DNA of 64,000 bases, taken from assembly GCA_941918925.1 (NCBI GenBank), contig OW799234.1, forward strand, positions 81,692,997 through 81,756,996, in the 5' to 3' direction. This stretch comes from Phyto melanocephala (taxonomy: Eukaryota > Arthropoda > Insecta > Diptera > Rhinophoridae). Under the pieces are notes generated by a model. That model had not been told where the DNA came from. It searched no databases and saw only the letters and a program-made list of their open reading frames with translations. Shown here in pieces: positions 59,660-64,000 of this stretch. How positions within the stretch are numbered: position 1 is the first letter of the stretch; each line of letters begins with the position of its first letter. The translations under genes were made by a program, and so were the position numbers.

Positions 59660-60460
59660 CTGTGGTCGCCAGGAAAAACAAGGTAACTCCATTTTTTTTA
59701 AGCACGAGAAAAACGCATTTAAAGTTTTCGACATATTTCACTAGTTTTTTTTTTGAATTCATATTCTAATGTGTGCGCATCAAAAAAAAACATAATTTTA
59801 CATCCTGTTGAACATTTTGGGTTGCAGTAAAAAGCTTTTTACCCGTCAGAAGCGAAAATCAAGGTCAGTTACCTGGTTTTTACCTAAAAATGGAGTTACC
59901 TGGTTTTTCCTAAAAATTTCATTGTTTGAATTTATTCTTATATTTTATGGAGTTAAGGCAACTTTTCATTGTCTTATTCAAAAAAACATTATTTAAAAGT
60001 TAAAAATAAAAAAAATAAATATATATATATTTTTTTTAAATTAATTTTAAATTGTTATCAGAAAAAGTAATGAATTGCGTATTGATTTGAAAATCGAAAA
60101 TTTTCAATTTTTTAGTTTTTAGTTTGCTGTTAAAAATAAAGGAATTCAGTTAATTTTGTTGTATGTTAATGATACAATTCTAGTTTCAATTATTGTTTAC
60201 ATCAACGATCAATCTCCTTGTGTTTTCTTTTAAGATATTATGGAGTTACCTGATTTTTCCTTAAAACACACGGAGTTACCTTTTTTTTCCTAAAAATTGG
60301 TATTTAAGCGATTTTTATTTTGTAGCTTACTCTTAAATGTGATACTTTTTCAAAATTTTGATCTGACAGAGTGATGGTAAATCCAAAATCCATCCAATTT
60401 CTGGTGTTTTGTCAACTTTTTGGAAAAATGGAGTTACCTTGTTTTTCCTTGCGACCACAG
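59660..60460. mobile_element. 801-bp element with repeated GGAGTTACC motifs
   Basis: Ends CTGTGGTCGCCAGGAAAAAC and then AAGGTAACTCCAT are inverted at 60425-60460 with one mismatch. AAGT flanks both sides (59656-59659, 60461-60464). The motif GGAGTTACC followed by TTTTTCCT occurs at 59892, 60242, 60272 and 60430, inverted at 59682, and in a shorter form at 59866. No significant ORF. Confidence 0.8.
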
Positions 60461-60464
60461 AAGT

Positions 60465-61185
60465 GTTTCGTTATTTGGGAGGCAAAACTTAAAAGTGTGG
60501 CCTCTAAGTAAAATGCATGCTCTAATATTTTGCAATGTAAAAGAGTAATGAACCGTATTATTATACCCAGGTAGTGTAAGATGTAACTAGTTTAAACTTA
60601 GTGTCTTCTCGTTGCAAACGAAGAATTATTCATTTTATTTCAAATATTTAATTTACGAGTACTTTTCTCTGCTGGATCTATTGGCCAGTGAACCCAGAAC
60701 TGTTGGAAGTTTTAAAAATAGGGGTAGACTTGACTTTCATTGAATTTAGTTTCGTTAAATCAAGAAGACGCACATAAAAAAAATAGTAATTTTACAAGGA
60801 ATATTGTTTTTTTGCTACATATAACTAGGTATTTAACAAAAAAAATAAAAATACGAGTGTCCGTGCATCATATGCTTGAATTTGGCCTTTAGTGACTCAA
60901 TATTCAACAATTCATTGGTTCAACTACTTAGTTTCTGTCTGAGTTTGTATGTATTACAGTAAAACTAAGATGAGTTCAAATCAATAATAGTGTTTAAGTT
61001 GAGAATAGCGCGTGTAGGAGCAGTGGAAAACCATTTTCTAAATCTAAAACATGCTTAATATATCTTTACTCAATTTTTTATGAAACATTCTTAATTAAAC
61101 CTTCATTGAGAATCTAGACTAGAGATATAAAACATGTTAAAGAAATAAATAAATTCTAAATTTCATTCTAAAATTCAATAATGTA
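60465..61185. other. AT-rich non-coding spacer
   Basis: Nothing was recognised. Confidence 0.45.
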
Positions 61186-61441
61186 TAGATATTTGGCTTG
61201 GAGCTAAAAGGGCCGATGTCACTTTTTTGCTCTTTTGAGTTAATCATTGCATTAGATTTGTTTTCTTGCTCTATTTCATTATGGTAAAACAGCTAAAGTC
61301 ATACTTAATCAGAACAGCTTCATAAATTAAATGCTGGCCAATGTCACTATGAAAGCACCTATAAAAGTTAAAGTTCAATTCCAATTTTCTCAAAAGTAAA
61401 TATTTTCACATTGGCTCTTTTAGCTCCAAGCCACAGACATA
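61186..61441. mobile_element. 256-bp MITE (TGGCTTGGAGC family), copy 2
   Basis: Near-identical to the reverse complement of 24783-25038 through its whole length, with the ends TTGGCTTGGAGCTAAAAGGG and TTTTAGCTCCAAGCCACAG. Confidence 0.8.
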
Positions 61442-63037
61442 TTCTGAATACTGATATCTGTGGTAATAAGAAAGAACTTCTTAAGTCTGTTTTTATAGTT
61501 TTTCAGGAAAGCACTCTGAATTTTTTGAGTTGATTTTTAAAAATCAATTCCCCTTAAAATATATAAGAAACGTTCTACATTCTACGCCATATAAATTAAA
61601 TGTTTATAAAGTAATGTAAGTACAAGTAATGTAATTTAAACTCCTGTGGATTAAGCTTATAAAATTAACATCTAAATCAAACTATTTGAATGTAGTAATA
61701 TATGTACATAGTTTTATATTCTAGATTTTATAACATTTTTTAGTATGGGGCCATATTGAATTATAAACTTTTTATAGTGTATTATATTTAACTAGTCCAT
61801 CACTTTAATTTTATACTCATATTGACCATCTCGCTGGTCTAGAAGCTTACCAAAAGTTTCAGGAAAAACACTAAATCAGCTGCATTTTGATGCCTATATT
61901 TCAGTTAGTTTAAACCAATTTGTTAGTTGCTCACGAATAATTTTCGAACCGAAGATTTTTATTTTGGTGTCACTATCGTGTTAAAAAATTATTTCGATGC
62001 TTGGGAAACTTGATATACATATACATACATATATATAGACTTTTCAAAAAAATTTTATCTATAAATATGACATTTTGTCAGACAAAATTTTAAAAGACCT
62101 AAAGAAATATGATATTAAAAGATATAGATTATCCGAGGACAGAAAAAAAAATTTTTAATAAAAATATGGGACAAACAAAAGCACCCAATTGGATTTCAAC
62201 AGCGATTTATTCCCAAATATTTCCAAATGTTTAACATTATAATACAATACATACAGGTGTCTGCAATATATGAGAGATTCTTTCATTCATTTCATTTTTA
62301 TAACTCATCTTTATTTACATTAAGTTATTTATTATTTATTATTTATATATTCGAGATTTTATATAATTAAAAACATATATTACAACGAATTATAATTGGT
62401 TATCACAGATCTTGACATTGTTTGATGTATGTAATATTATTTAAAGTAAAAATAGTGAAAAAAAAACCTTTACATGAGAGTAAAAAAATTCAAGTATTAT
62501 TAGAAATTATACATTTGTACAAAGATGATTATCCTGCGATAACACACATGTACACATTTTTTTCAATTTGGTGAAATTCTAAAAGTTGATTAAAACATAA
62601 GCTTTCAATAATTATATAGTTTAAATTTGAGGTCACAAATGAATACAAATAAATTCCAAATGGGATATAAAATAATTAGTCTCTGCGAAGGCCAACAAAA
62701 AATCCCACACAACTGCAAACACAAATAGTGGCTTTCCCCTACAATCAATGTTAGATGTTTTTAGAAACATACATATATCGTAGTGTTTCCTTTCTATTAT
62801 GTTTTAAATATGTTTTTACTCAGAATATGGCTCTCATTTTAAGAAACTAATTTTCTTAACAATATTGAACTATTTTCATAAATTTTAATACAATTTATAA
62901 AAAAAGCTCTAAAAGTAAATTTCAAAAATGTTTGTTGCCCCAAGCATAACTTTTCTAGAAAGACAAACTTATAGCATGTTTCCACGGCAACGATAGTCGT
63001 AATTCGATGTGTTATTTATAATTCAAAGCCTAATTAC
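61442..63037. other. AT-rich non-coding spacer
   Basis: The 61740-62000 and 62095-62230 parts carry faint family B phrases ('ggggccatattga', 'actagtcc', 'ttggatttcaacagcgattta'), suggesting an old decayed copy. Otherwise nothing was recognised. Confidence 0.4.
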
Positions 63038-63352
63038 TAGGGTGATCGATTATTCGACTTTTTTAAGAAACCGGTTTTCAAATAGTTCGAAATTTAAAAT
63101 TAAAAAAAAACCGGTTGCTATTTTGAAAATTGAGAAAAAACCGGTTAACCGGTTCGAAAATATAAAATATAATATTTAAAGAAAAAATTAAAAAATATTG
63201 TAAAAAAAAGATTATAATTAAATTTATATATAAATATGAAATTTTAACAGTTTATATATGTTTGGTTGCACAATTACGCAATAACTGACATGAATGCAGT
63301 TGAATAATCTGGGTTTAATTAGTTGAATTTAAGGACAAAAGGTACCATGTAC
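63038..63352. mobile_element. hAT MITE with AACCGGTT motifs, copy 2, right end lost
   Basis: It matches 37578-37890 closely, starting TAGGGTGATCGATTATTCGA, with four perfect AACCGGTT octamers. Homology stops after AAGGACAAAAGGTAC, before the right terminal repeat. Confidence 0.85.
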
Positions 63353-64000
63353 AAGTAAAAAAAATAAATAAATACAATAAATTAATAAATAAATAAATAA
63401 AACTTTTTATAAGGCTGTTATAAATTTTGTATCTCCTTCTGTAAATTTTTTAAATGTTAAATAGATCTTTTAAACTAATATGTACCAACGTATTTTGTTT
63501 GAAATTATTTCTGCAATTTGAAATACATTTTAAATGCTAGGGAAAAAACTCTTTAAAATTTCATTTTAAAAATTCTTTCTTATACCCCTGACAGACATAC
63601 AAATATAGACATAAACTAGTTTGTTCGATGGTTTAATTGAAATTTAAGTTGACAGACACTCAATGTCATTAATTAAAATTAGGATCTGGAAAGAGAGATT
63701 ATTGGTTCTTCTTTATTGCAACTACACTTTTTACATAAAAGTGATCGATCAGCTAAGTTTATGCTTTAATTACCTTTAACTTTTAACGTAAGGTTTATAT
63801 CCTATAAAAAAATTATATTTAAGCTCAATTATTTTTCTTATTTTGCATTTGTTTTTTAAACAACAAATAAATTTCTTACAATATTATGGAAGAATATTTA
63901 ATAGTTTTTATTTTCTGATTTTTGAAAACTTATTGCGTACTAAATATACTATGGTACGATTGGTTACAAAGATATATGAAAATAAATTTTAAAAATAAAA
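63353..64000. other. AT-rich non-coding end of window
   Basis: An (AATA)n-type simple repeat at 63361-63402, then unique AT-rich sequence without features. Confidence 0.5.

Noticed and set aside
1..64000. LTR retrotransposon or integrated viral sequence
   Set aside because: No long terminal direct repeats, gag/pol order, protease or envelope motifs were seen; reverse-transcriptase traces are of LINE type.

Overview
The window is strongly AT-rich animal DNA, almost certainly from a calyptrate fly (a blowfly, flesh fly or muscid type genome; the species cannot be fixed by eye). Two things point there: a netrin exon with insect features, and many copies of interspersed repeats that begin TATACCC and end in a TTCGGC...GCCGAA hairpin followed by CTTGTTT. 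These have the same layout as the Drosophila INE-1/DINE-1 (Helentron-associated) elements.

There is one convincing host gene. On the minus strand, 49441-51097 is the first coding exon of a netrin axon-guidance ligand. It encodes the signal peptide, the laminin N-terminal domain and the first laminin-type EGF repeat, and ends at a clean GTAAGT splice donor. No later netrin exon (EGF repeats 2-3, C-terminal NTR domain) was found at lower coordinates. Positions 1-49440 are therefore best read as part of one very large intron, and 51098 upward as 5' UTR or upstream DNA. The exon carries two large insertions that vertebrate netrins lack: an acidic and Ser/Thr-rich linker of about 174 residues, and a Gly/Asp/Ser-rich insert inside EGF repeat 1.

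Nearly everything else is transposon debris. By region: 0-10 kb holds a deleted mariner, old INE-1-like sequence, two foldback-like elements, a 2.5 kb INE-1-like element with a 289-bp tandem array and a nested TA-flanked element, and a 451-bp MITE. 12-15 kb holds a reverse INE-1-like copy, a second mariner with the same internal deletion, and a 261-bp MITE. 17-25 kb holds more INE-1-like copies, two minus-strand LINE remnants and a 256-bp MITE. 26-31 kb holds a deleted Helitron, a dead Tc1 and a cluster of hairpin-ended repeats, including a head-to-head pair. 32-49 kb holds a mariner-like pseudogene, a hAT MITE with Grainyhead-type motifs, a 340-bp Helitron, a second helicase-carrying Helitron fragment and a hAT transposase relic. 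52.8-54.4 kb holds a 1.55 kb hAT element with a perfect 8-bp target duplication. 55-63 kb holds a rearranged mariner, more INE-1-like copies and four further MITEs.

The stretches between are AT-rich, non-coding and without recognisable features. No tRNA, rRNA, CRISPR array or second host protein gene was found. I did not find a clear new functional system. The most unusual items are the netrin insertions, the Grainyhead-motif MITE, the element with six GGAGTTACC motifs, and the nested-insertion history of the INE-1-like family.
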